Source of the DNA: Carallia brachiata
Taxonomy: Eukaryota; Streptophyta; Magnoliopsida; Malpighiales; Rhizophoraceae
DNA: 64,000 bases
Direction: 5' to 3'
NCBI GenBank assembly: GCA_021464245.1
Contig: JADCRB010000043.1
Location: 462,168-526,167 of the forward strand
Part shown: positions 39,701-49,612 of the stretch, one piece after another
Layout: each line of letters begins with the position of its first letter
How positions within the stretch are numbered: the stretch's first letter is position 1
Notes under the pieces: generated by a model
Told to the model about the DNA's origin: nothing
Database searches by the model: none
What the model saw: the letters and a program-made list of their open reading frames with translations, nothing else
Translations under genes and position numbers: made by a program

Positions 39701-40440
39701 GACAAAGTCTCAAAGAAAATGGAGGAAGCTGACACCTTTTTCCCTCCAGGAGTGTAATACCCATGACTCAAATGCCCACCAGACGGGGTATCCAGGCCCA
39801 TAATCCGATCCCCGGGCAACAAAAGCCCCGTGTAAACTGCAAAATTTGCAGAGCTACAAGAATACGGCTGCACATTTACACCCCATTTATCAGAATCAAG
39901 CCCAAAAGCCACCAGCGCTCGACTGCAACAAAGGGATTCAATTTGGTCAATGAACTGATTGCCCGTATAATATCTGGCCCCAGGTAATCCCTCAGAGTAT
40001 TTATTCGTTAAGTGGCTGCCAAGAGCTGCCATCACCGCACGGCAAACGAAATTCTCCGACGCGATCAGCTCAATTCCCCGGAACTGTCTGTGCTTCTCTT
40101 TCTCCATAATCTCATAAATCTCGGGATCCGCTACGGGAAGGGGCTGGTTACCCCAGGCACGAACCATGGCTCGTCGCGGCTCGAGCCCAGGTTCCAGCGC
40201 GGCTCGCTTTGGGGCGGAGGACGACGAACATGAAGACGAAGATTGGCCGTCCCTTTGCCTCTTGAGACACAACTGGTGTCCCAATAAGCTAAACTGCCGC
40301 TCCTCCTCCTCGTCGTCGGCCTGATCCTCTTCGTCGTGCTTATGCTTCTCGTCGAGAAATTGAAGCGGAGTCGGGTTCGACGAGGCGTGCGAATTAAACC
40401 CGAGAGAGAGACCCGATTGAGCTTGCGTTCCTAAATCCAT
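36766..40440 (-). CDS. SHM7-like: Serine hydroxymethyltransferase, SHM6/SHM7 type
   Basis: A PLP enzyme interconverting serine and glycine with tetrahydrofolate. Four exons in transcription order: 40440-39496, 38426-38021, 37339-37238 and 36989-36766. All introns are GT-AG, and the product is 558 residues. The first ~90 residues are the acidic/serine-rich extension typical of plant SHM6/7 ([20 protein letters not shown]), absent from mitochondrial and canonical cytosolic forms. The core follows: [41 protein letters not shown] (Asp for the PLP pyridine), [14 protein letters not shown] (PLP lysine about residue 333), TGGTDNHL and a C-terminus ending AMPGFDI. SHM6/7 in Arabidopsis are nuclear/cytosolic and linked to folate and methylation metabolism; their catalytic activity is debated. 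An in-frame ATG 19 codons upstream (40497) exists, but the family N-terminus begins at MDLG, so 40440 is preferred. Confidence 0.95.
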
Positions 40441-42144
40441 GGCGCAATCGAAAGCAATCCGCAGATTCAACGAACAACCACTCAATAAGAACAGCAACAG
40501 GATTCAGCCACAACAACAGTTTCTGAAGAAACAACACCGGAGATGACGCAAGCGGGGCCTGTTACTGTCGGAGGAATCGGTGGCGGCGGAGACAAATGCT
40601 TTCATGTAAAAGTCTCGTCACCCAACTCCAGAACAAATTAGAATGAAAATTTCAACCCAACCACCTTGCTTTGCTGCCCTCGATTAATATCAAAGATTAA
40701 TAGTTATGTATATATATATATATATATATATATAGATGCGACGACTGACTGGCTGACGATGGGTTTCCTTTTTTGGGCTTTTCCCAGCGATTGAGCGGAT
40801 GAACCTGGTCGGTATTTTGGCAACTGAAAGTCCGGCGGGTGACCGGGAATAGCCAGTATGGTCTTTCATTGTCAGATAGGCAGATATATATAGAATGAAA
40901 AAATATTAATGTTTCTGATTATTTTTGTTTTGGTATTTGTGTCAATTAGAATAGTAATTAATATTTTTAAAATAAAAATTGATATTTTTAAAATATTTAT
41001 TATTTTTATATTTTAAAAATAATTAATTTAATTTTAAAAATATTAATTTTAATTTTAATTAAGATAAATTCTAAAATAAAAATACAGAAAATACATATGC
41101 TTACTCATATAAATAATAGAGATGCTCACAAATATTTTTCTCGTAAAATGAAATTCTTTTTATTTTTTAATGTACAAATAGATAAAGGTTACACGTGCCG
41201 GTGAACCAGGCGTAGAAGACAATTTTCCCACCTGGAGGGAATCACGGTTAGGTTCATTCTCCTAAATGGAAGGGAGTTGCTTGTGTGCTCACATTGGAGA
41301 GATATTTTTCTCAATTGACTAGGGGCAGAAGCCCTCACGCGAAATTTAAATTTAAATTTCAGCTTATTTTTTATCTTTTATTTTGTAATTTTTAAATTAT
41401 TAATTTTAAATAAAAAAATTATTTTTTTCAGTCTAATAAAGACTAATTATATAGTATATATACTATGTAATATACAATCACTACTAGAGATTTTTTAGTG
41501 CCCTACAAACTAAAATAAAGGCAAAAAAACAAGAATTTACCCACGACTTTTTTAGTGCTTTGGGATTTATTTTTGCAACTTTTTTTTTTTGTTAAAATCA
41601 ATTTTTCAGGTTATGTCTGTCAATATGTATGCTCCTTATTCCTTAATTATCCGTAACTCCAATCACGTGGACTGTCACGTCACATACCTTTGCAGGCTCA
41701 GATTGTCCTGTAATCAGTATTTGACAACGTGTTTTAAAAAACAAAAAAATTAACAAAATTTCTTTTGTTTTCTTGCAATTTTTTCCAAATTTTTTTAGAA
41801 CTTTTTTTTTGAACCGCGATAGTCTGAGCCCAAGAAACCGTACGGAGAGAACTCATTGGATTTGGCATTCTTGGCGATTTGCTCCAAGCTATTGGGAACT
41901 CGGCCTTAATCATAGCGCAGAACTCATTGGATTTAGCAATTTTGCAGGTGAATTATTGTTTTTTCGCCTAAAATAAATAAATAGAGCTTCAATACATATT
42001 CTAATATTTTTATTTTAAAAAATATCTCAAAAAAATTATAATTATAATTTTTAAAATAATAACTGATATTTTTAAAATATAAAAAGAAAAGGCATAAACC
42101 AAAAGAATCAAACAGATGAAAGAGTATAACAAGAAAGAAAAAAG
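40441..42144. other. SHMT 5' UTR/promoter and spacer
   Basis: 40441-40680 is GC-richer and fits the SHMT leader on the minus strand. A (TA)n run lies at about 40708-40734. 40860-42140 is AT-rich with no supported gene. Confidence 0.45.
40708..40734. repeat. (TA)n microsatellite near the SHMT promoter
   Basis: An uninterrupted TA dinucleotide run of about 13 units, roughly 270-300 bases upstream of the SHMT start codon. Confidence 0.85.
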
Positions 42145-42188
42145 GAAAATGTGATTAACTGTACGTGGCGTTGTTAACCTTAGGAGGA
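42145..42188 (+). repeat. Inverted repeat bracketing the viral relic, left arm
   Basis: The 44 bases containing TTAACTGTACGTGGCGTTGT are the reverse complement of 49570-49612, except for one substitution and one single-base gap. On this side the arm directly adjoins the leader-like region downstream of the viral ORFs. Confidence 0.85.
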
Positions 42189-42686
42189 TCCAGCTTTCTT
42201 GCAGTGAGAAAGGTCTGGCAACCTTGGCGTTTTCCAGCCGATATACAGTAAATCAAAAGATACAGAAAATAGAAAATAGATAAATGACTTAAAGTACTGG
42301 CGTTGTTTCACCCGAACTAGATCCTCGTTCTTATGTACCACATAAGACACTCAGAATCCTTTTGGTTCTGGTTTCCAGCCTATATACTTAGATCAAAACA
42401 TAAATAATAAATATAAACAGTAAATAAGAACAATAAATAAGAACAGATATAAGCAACCAACTCGGGAGGCAAGCCTACCACATTGGTGCTTTAAAATAAA
42501 TGGAATAAAAACACAATGTATTATTAAAGAGAGAACATATACAAGAAGGATAAACAGAAAGGATCCTTACAGAGAGAGATGGATCTTTTTTGGAGAACTG
42601 GAGGAAAGTTTAGAGAGAAGGGGGAGAGCTTTTTAGAGAGAGAGAGGAGCTATCCAAGTTCTACCTAATAAGTGAAGCAGAAGCAT

Positions 42687-42696
42687 GGTTTTATAG
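42687..42696 (-). promoter_or_regulatory. TATA box of the pararetroviral transcript (inferred)
   Basis: CTATAAAACC on the minus strand lies downstream of all viral ORFs, as expected for a linearised circular caulimovirid genome whose pregenomic promoter precedes the leader. A pyrimidine-rich leader (CTCTCTCTC, 42600-42660) follows. I did not find a confident tRNA-Met primer site. Confidence 0.5.
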
Positions 42697-42938
42697 GGAG
42701 AGGGGGTACTGTTTAAGTACTGTCGCAGGACCGGTGGCCTTTTTGCAATTTTTATGAACAGTACTTACTGTTCATTGACCGGTGGCTTTTTTGCAATTTT
42801 TGCAAACAGTAGATAAACGGTTTTTACACAGGGTTTTAAATGGTGTTTACAAACAGAATTTTACAAGTCATATGGATCCTGGGAAAATGGATCATAACCC
42901 GGGGGACCCGAATCATCCGATTTATCTGAATCATCTTC

Positions 42939-43136
42939 TTATTCACTTGAGTCTTCATTGTCCTTGGCAATACTGATGATCTTGCCATGAGACGACTTCT
43001 TGGAGGAGGAAGGTGGAGATAATTCTTGGGACATTTGTTCCATGATAGTGAGGAATTCATCCCGAGTTTTAGCTGATGCGAGCTTTACCTGCCAATGAGA
43101 CTTTTCAACCAAGAAAGCAGCATGTTCTTTGTTCAT
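42939..43136 (-). pseudogene. Small C-terminal segment of the second viral ORF
   Basis: 65 codons in the same frame as the preceding viral ORF, separated from it by a TAA and three codons. It is rich in Ser, Lys and acidic residues near its end. It may be the C-terminal tail of the second ORF cut off by a stop mutation, or a small separate ORF. Confidence 0.4.
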
Positions 43137-43145
43137 GATTTGCTG

Positions 43146-44378
43146 TTATGGTTTTGAAGTCTGGAGGTGAGGTTTTAAAAATGCAGAACACCAATTCTGA
43201 ACTGCAGGAAGTTTTACATTGGATGGAATGTTATATTTATTCCACCATCGAACCCAAAAATACCTTGCGACCATGGTGCCAGCACGATGACTGTTGAAAC
43301 CGTAGTCCCATTTTAGTACCCATGGAATGAAGAAGTTTATACAGAAAGAGAAAATTCGAGGGAAAATTCTTTCCTGTGGGGGTGTAATATAATGGGTGTC
43401 AAAATAGTTATAACTGGGAAGGATTTCTGTTGCCAGAATTTTAGGAATACAGCCGAAAAAATCCCACCATTGGAGAAACCAATTTGGAATGTTTAAGGGT
43501 TTAAAGGTACTGTCAAAATAAATGAGCCAAGTATGACTCCTTTTAGAATTCTGGTAATAAAACATATTGAACTAGGCTTGTTTATAATCCCAATAGGAGA
43601 AAGAAAAATTCTTATTGGGGTTGTCTTCAAATTCAACGGTATCTAAAAGAAATGGAGAACCGTAATGTTTAGGATGAAGGAGGTTTAGAATTTGGCAAGT
43701 GGAATAGTCATAATCCTGGAGAGGATTGAAGACAGTGTCTGAAATACGTTGCCATTTTCCATCTTTTTTAACATTATAGTTGAATTTGAATCTAACAGAG
43801 GAAGGAGTGGTTTTAGAAAGAATATCCATGTAATAGGATACTGGTTTTCTGTAATCCCACGGTTTAAATTCCCATGTAGGTCCAAAAGCGTTTAAAACAG
43901 TGCCATAAGGCAAATGCCTATGTTCTCCCGAAGTAGTAATTAATCCTTCTTCAACAAGAAATAGGTTTTCAATAACTTCTTTTCTTTCAAAATTTGTCCA
44001 ACTGTCAGAAGACAGGGTTTTAGAAATAGTTTGAGATTGCTCCTGAGAGGAAGATGAGACAATCTCCTTTTGTTTAAAAATGGGTTTAGAAACCATACCT
44101 GAGGGTATCTCTGTCACAGGTTGGGGTTTATTTTGGAGATTTTGGAGGGCCTGAAGGATTTCCAAGTTTTGAGCTAATTGGGCAGCCCATTTTTGGACTT
44201 CTAGCTCTTTAGACTTGGAATTAGTCTCCTGCTCTGTTTCAACAAGATCAGCCCATGATTTTTTAACAGTTTTAATGATTTTAGAAGGATTGGGGTTTTC
44301 AATTGAGTCAACTGTTTGTTTAACAGAAGGTTTTATGATTTTAATGGGTTTAATGGCTTTTATTGCTGCTGAGAGCAA
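43146..44378 (-). pseudogene. Second viral ORF (function unknown), interrupted
   Basis: Two frame-continuous pieces (44378-43572 and 43565-43146) are separated by an in-frame TAG at about 43569-43571. The N-terminal third is rich in Lys, Gln and Ser with a likely coiled coil (WAAQLAQNLEILQALQNL). The rest is rich in Trp, Phe and Tyr with motifs such as LPYGTVLNAFGPTW and WFLQWWDFFG. It lies just downstream of the RNase H region, the position of the second ORF in florendovirus-like genomes, whose function is not known. I assign no activity. Confidence 0.55.
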
Positions 44379-44559
44379 TTTTTCTGTGGCTTGTTTAGGT
44401 GGAGGGCTTTGGACTGTTTCGTCCGAAACCTGGGTTTTACCTTTATCTGTTCTTTGGGTTTGGATTTTCTAGGCATGATGTCAAAGGCCTGTTTTGAAGG
44501 ATTCCGGGTTAGAAAATCAGAAGGGAATTTGTTCTCCTTTAATATATTCAATATCAAAA

Positions 44560-47130
44560 TCAAATACTAAGTATAGCCTGCCATCTAGCAAAGATTTGTT
44601 TAGAAGCAACATTTTTAACATCTTTTTCTAAAATTTCTTTTGCAGACCTACAGTCAACCCGAAGCAGAAACTTCTGGTTTAGTAAATCAGACTGAAATTT
44701 AGAAATACATAAAACAATACTTAAAATTTCCTTTTGTATAGTAAAATAGTTTAATTGGGCACCTTTCCAATGGCCAGAAGTATATTGTACAACATATTCT
44801 TTTCCATTAGAAAGTTGTTTTAAAATACCACCATAACCAAGATCAGAGGCATCCGTTTCAACTATCTTGGGTGCCAAAGGATCAGGAAGGGAAAGACAAG
44901 GAATGTCTTTGACCTGTTTTTTAATTCTATGAATAATGGAGGTATGTTCATCAGTCCAGGGAGGAGGATTTTTCCTAAGACGCTGATGAAAAGGTTTACA
45001 TAGAAAATTTAGATTTGGATAGAAATCAAAAACATAATTGAGACTTCCTAAGAATCTCTGTAATTGAGTTTTATCCAAGATTTTATCAGGAAACTTATCA
45101 ACAAAAGATAAGGATCGTTGTATAGGTGTGATTGTTCCTTGGATGATATGATGTCCAAGAAAACAGATTTTTGTCTGAAAGAGAGACATTTTAGATTGAG
45201 ATAGAACAAGACCATTTTTCTTTGCAATGAAGAAAAACGTTTTTAAGTGTTTAAAGTGTTCAGAAATGGAATGAGAAAACACCAGTATATCATCAATGTA
45301 TACAATGATGAAATGTGAATATGCAGAAAAAATGTCATTCATTATTCTCTGAAATTCACTTGACGCGTTTTTCAAACCAAATGGCATAACGTTCCACTCA
45401 TACTGTCCAAATGGAACAGTAAAGGCGGTTTTATAACGGTCTTGTGGGGCAATTTGAATTTGCCAAAAACCATATTTTAAATCGAATTTAGAAAAGATGA
45501 GTGCAGAATGTAATTTGTTCAAAAGATCTTTTTTATTGGGAATAGGTGACATAATCCATTTTAATGCAGTGCTTAATGGTTTATAATTAATAACTAAACG
45601 AGGAACTCCTCTTTCAATTTCTGAATTCTTGTTTACATAGAATGCAGAACATGACCAAGGAGAACGAGATTTCCTGATAAGCTTCTTACTAAGCAAATCA
45701 GTAATTTTGTTTTTACAATGCTGTTGGAGTTCAGCATTCATTTGTATAGGTCTGGCTTTCGTGGGAATTTGTTTTTCATCAAAGTTGGGTTCATATGGTA
45801 GGTCTACCATATGTTGTTTACGTTCCCAAAATGCCGTTGGAAGATCAGAACAAAGTTCTTTTTGAAACTGGTTTTGTAAATCAGAAATTTTCCTTTTGAC
45901 AAAATCAGTGACAAGTTGTTTTTCAATTTGTTTAAGAGAGACAGATTGTTTTAAAACACAAAGTTCTGTCTTTCTAGATTTTATCAAATTATTAATCTCA
46001 TTGTGATAAATGCTATGTGCTTTTAACAAATGAAGATTTCTTGTTTTAGGTTTTTGAAGAAATTTCAAAATATGTTTCCGAGTAGGGTTTTCGGTTTTAA
46101 AACAAATACCATGATAACTTACCTTATAAGGTGTTATCGAGTTTATAAAAGGAGTACCCAAAATACAAGTATGATGGATATCTTTTACTAGTAAAAACGA
46201 AGTTAAAATGCTATTGTCTAAATCAACAATATAAGCATTAGTTTTGCCTGTGATTGCTAATTTAGAAGCATTAGCAGTTGAAAGCTTCTCGGAAGTATCT
46301 TGATGTAAATGTTCAGGTACAATACTCTCTTTGATACAATTCAGGTCTGCACCTGTGTCAAACAGAGCAATTGTATCTAATGAAAAATCATTTGAAAATA
46401 CAATTTTTATTTTTATCAAATATTTTCGAGAAGTAATTTCATGTAAAACATTTAAAAAATCTATTTTTTCTTGTAACCCTTGATGCATGGCATCTTGGTT
46501 TATCGTTTTATCAGAATCTGACTCTGAATTAGAATCAGAATTAGTGAGATTCTTTTGAAGCAGTTGTTGAATCAAAAGAGAATCACTGTTTTGTTTAGCC
46601 TGAAGTTGTTTTAACTCAACTTTAATGGTTTTAATCTCAGCTTGTAATTCTATGAGAGAAAGACTAGCTGTTTTGGGTTTACGAGATTTGTTCAAAATAT
46701 GAGTCAAATCATAAGGGTTTGACTGGGAGTTTATTGCAAACGTCGTCGTTTGAGGTTGTTCAAGAGATTCCTGAAGTTGCAGAAGATATCTTTTCTGAAT
46801 TTCAGGATTGTCAATGCTCTTAATAACCTGAAGAATAAATTCTAGGTCTTTTGTAAGAACATTAACATGTTTATCAGAATCAGAACTAGTCTTACTACTA
46901 GTATCTGATAATTCTCCTATTTCATCTATCTGTGCAGAAGAATTAGATGAATCATTATCTGACTCAGAGAGTTCAAGAATGAGAGAATTAAGCTTTTGAC
47001 GAACCTGTTCATCAAGCTCAATCTCATTCAGCTTTTTATGGAGTTTACAAAATCTAGCCATGTGACTAGGCTGGTGACATTTATAACAAACAATTGGTTT
47101 AGAAGTGGAAGGGGCAGAAACATTTTGTTT
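44560..47130 (-). pseudogene. Pararetroviral polymerase region: zinc knuckle, protease, RT, RNase H
   Basis: The long open frame of about 833 codons starts at 47061, but the same frame is open further upstream, so the C-X2-C-X4-H-X4-C zinc knuckle (47047-47088) belongs to it. Counting from 47061: an acidic/Ser-rich linker to about residue 190, an aspartic protease with DTGA near 235, RT with the FSKFDLKYGFWQI block near 523-535 and YIDD at 588-591, and RNase H with VETDASDLGYGG from about 734. The frame stops soon after RWQAIL. The sequence normally following continues in disturbed frames to about 44360, so the 3' end is frame-broken. The RT and protease catalytic residues are nevertheless preserved, suggesting a moderately young relic. 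Confidence 0.85.
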
Positions 47131-48433
47131 AAAATGTTGTTTCTGTTTTGGAAAACGTTTCTTTTTAAAAGGGGTTTATAAAATGCTTCTTTTGAAGACT
47201 GTTGTTGTTTAGAAAACCGCTTCTTTTTGAAAAAAGGTTTGGCGGGAGATTTCTTTTTTGAATCCTTTTGAAGAGGATTGAAATCAAATTGTTTACAAAA
47301 GCTTCCCAACTCTTGTCTGGTACGCTTCATTTCCCACTTCAGATGTTTCTGAAGTTTGATGTTTTGGCAAATCTTAAGCCCTTCCTTTTGGGTAGAACTT
47401 ATTAATTCACCATAAGTGAGTTTAGTGTAAGGAATCGGATTTCCTACCGTTTCCTTAAGTTTATTACGAACCTTTTCTCCTAGAAGAGTAGGGAGTCCTG
47501 CAAGGAATTTTTCTTTCCAGAAAGACTGGTTGGAATCCTCCCTAAGCATTAATCTAGTCAAGAAGGTGTTTTTATAATACTGGAAATCACTTAACTTCTT
47601 ACACCTAAGATTAGATAGAAGTTCAGCGTTTTTATCTCTAAGATGAGAAGGTCTCCTATAAAATGGAGGGAGATGGTCAGAATCAGGGTGGATACTGAAT
47701 CTGGTATAGAATTTCCTAATGAATCTATGATTGGGGTCATATCATCATCAAGTTTTACAGAGGTCAATATTTCTAATCGTTCTGTTTCTAAAAGATAGAA
47801 ATCCCACCATCCTTTGAGTTACCCTGTAAATCCTGCAATAAGGATTTCAGCAATGGCACGATCGAAAATATTGGTGTTTTGTGAACGATAAGCATTAGCT
47901 GCCATCGTCATTTGGTGCAAAATGCCAAGGATGTTATATTCTGACATTCCATCTATGTTCCATTCATAAATGGAGTTTGCACTGTATTTAGTCTGAGTAG
48001 TCGATTGTTTAGAATCATTGTCTAAGTCTGGAGTCCTATACTGGGGTACAGTACATGGGGTCCAAATGAGTTTATTAAGTCTGGGAGAATCTATTTCCTT
48101 ACTGGAAACAGAAGACGTTTCAAATTCATCAAGAACTTGAACCGTTTTAGAAGAGGATGTTGGCAAACTAAGTCTAACAGGAGTATCTAGGGCAACCTTA
48201 GAGGTGGATGGACTAGATGATCCTATAGAACTTAATTGTTGTTTAACAATGTCCAAAAAACTGGTTTTATCATTTTGAAATTCCTTTTTACTGGAAGAAG
48301 AAACTTCAAAAGGTTTAAAAACGGGATTTTTATCTGAAATATGAAAATCAGATATTTGAAAATTGTTTTCAATTCTGTTTAACTGTGTACCAATCATTTG
48401 AAGACTGATATTTGAAAAATTGTTTTTGTTCAA
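47131..48433 (-). pseudogene. Pararetroviral coat-protein-like region, frame-broken
   Basis: Two open pieces (48433-47819 and 47561-47028) flank a segment where the frame is disturbed; the caulimovirid coat motif GWWDFYL is readable at about 47785-47815. The second piece has the Lys-rich stretch typical just before the zinc knuckle. Stops and frame changes between 47561 and 47819 and near 47030-47160 show it cannot make one product. Assignment rests on order and motifs. Confidence 0.65.
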
Positions 48434-49301
48434 TTAAACTCTTTAGATTCTTATCTTCAGAGTTCGTGGGGATTTTAAATGGAGAAATCTCAATTTGAGT
48501 TTCACCGTGTTTAAATGAACATTTTCTAGGTGGAGGGTGTTCAGACTGAATCTGTTTTCCCTCTACTTCCCAAACTGGAAGTTTTTTCTTTTTAGAAATG
48601 GGGTTGATTGTTTTAAAAAATGGATTATCAGGTTTTAGTAAAATGTCAATCGGCCATTCAAAAAATGGAAATTCATTTTGCCATTCTTTAGAGGTTTTTG
48701 TATGATACTGAAACCAATCAAAAAACGGAATATGAATTTTATTGGTGTTGAGAAAGTCATAAAATGATTTCTGTAAATCAGGCAAAATGTCATCAAATTG
48801 CATGAAAAACCATTTTCTGATTTCTTTGTTTTTATCTGAATAAAAGTCTTTCCTTAAAAAGGTTTTATCAAGTTCAAAATCCTTTTCAATAACATTTAAA
48901 ACATTTTCTGTTATAGCAGAATATGTTGGAGATGTTGGTTGAGAAGGTGGACTTGCTTGTTCAACTGGTTCTACTGGTTTAGTGGATGATTCACCTGTTT
49001 GGTAAACCGAATGGGGAATACTAGTCTGATAACTAGCATGTTTGAAGATAGTGTTAGGCAATTCTGATGTAGAATGCCTAGGTTTAGATATAGGAACGTT
49101 TATAACATAGAGAATCTGTGAAACATTACCTATGTTTATTGTAGACATGGAGTCTTCAGAATACCTAGAACTGACAGACCTAGGTAAACGGTCAAATTTT
49201 AAAGTAACCTTACCGTCACTAAATTGGTTTATCTGAATCAAATTAGGGTTTAATTCAGGTGGCGGCAGACCTCTTGGTACTGCTACACCTTGAAGAGTCA
49301 T
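48369..49301 (-). pseudogene. Pararetroviral region between movement and coat domains
   Basis: An open frame of 310 codons starting with AVPRGLPPPEL, a segment that in related polyproteins follows the movement domain. It continues with a Pro/Ser-rich linker and a region with FFDWFQYHTKTSKEW. It overlaps the next coat-like frame by about 65 bases in a different phase, indicating a frameshift. Its function is not established. Confidence 0.5.
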
Positions 49302-49495
49302 TCTTCAGGAAAAGTGATGTCTTTCCAAAGAATAGGTTTAGGAATCCGAACATTTGACCTAGAAAGATCTGTTTGGATTAAAAGTGTTTCTCCTTTTACA
49401 GATTGTTGTAAATGTTTAGTGGGGAGAATTGCAGATGTCATGAGTCTATAATGAATACGAAAAATGCATGTGACAGGAATAGATCCAGGCAACAT
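49298..49495 (-). pseudogene. C-terminal remnant of pararetroviral movement protein
   Basis: 65 codons including IHYRLMTSAI and IPKPILWKDITFPEE, which resemble the end of the caulimovirid 30K-type movement domain. The frame change to the next segment falls at about 49298-49301. The upstream core of the movement domain is not present between here and the inverted-repeat arm at 49570, so the copy is truncated. Confidence 0.5.
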
Positions 49496-49569
49496 GTTAT
49501 AATTGTGAGTTTTAACTTGTAAAACAGCACATTTTAAATGTTTTTATCACGCAAAGAAATGGTCAGTAT

Positions 49570-49612
49570 TCCTCCTAAGGTAACAACGCCACGTACAGTT
49601 AATCATATTTTC
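49570..49612 (+). repeat. Inverted repeat bracketing the viral relic, right arm
   Basis: 43 bases including CGCCACGTACAGTTAATCA, the inverted partner of 42145-42188. They lie about 75 bases beyond the last recognisable movement-protein codon. Confidence 0.85.

Larger units (their letters stand above)
42145..49612 (-). mobile_element. Endogenous pararetrovirus (Caulimoviridae), degenerate, minus strand
   Basis: Read on the minus strand the order is: tail of a movement-protein-like segment, coat-protein-like region with a GWWDFYL motif and zinc knuckle, aspartic protease, reverse transcriptase and RNase H, a second ORF of unknown function, then a TATA box and leader. No long direct terminal repeats and no integrase are seen, which separates it from LTR retrotransposons. 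A polymerase region followed by a second ORF recalls florendoviruses, but genus assignment is by impression. Frameshifts and stops break it in several places, and the 5' part of the movement region is missing, so it is a non-functional integrated copy. Both edges carry arms of one inverted repeat. Confidence 0.8.

Noticed and set aside
42145..49612. LTR retrotransposon instead of pararetrovirus
   Set aside because: No long direct repeats at the edges and no integrase after RNase H; coat-type GWWDFYL and movement-type segments are present.
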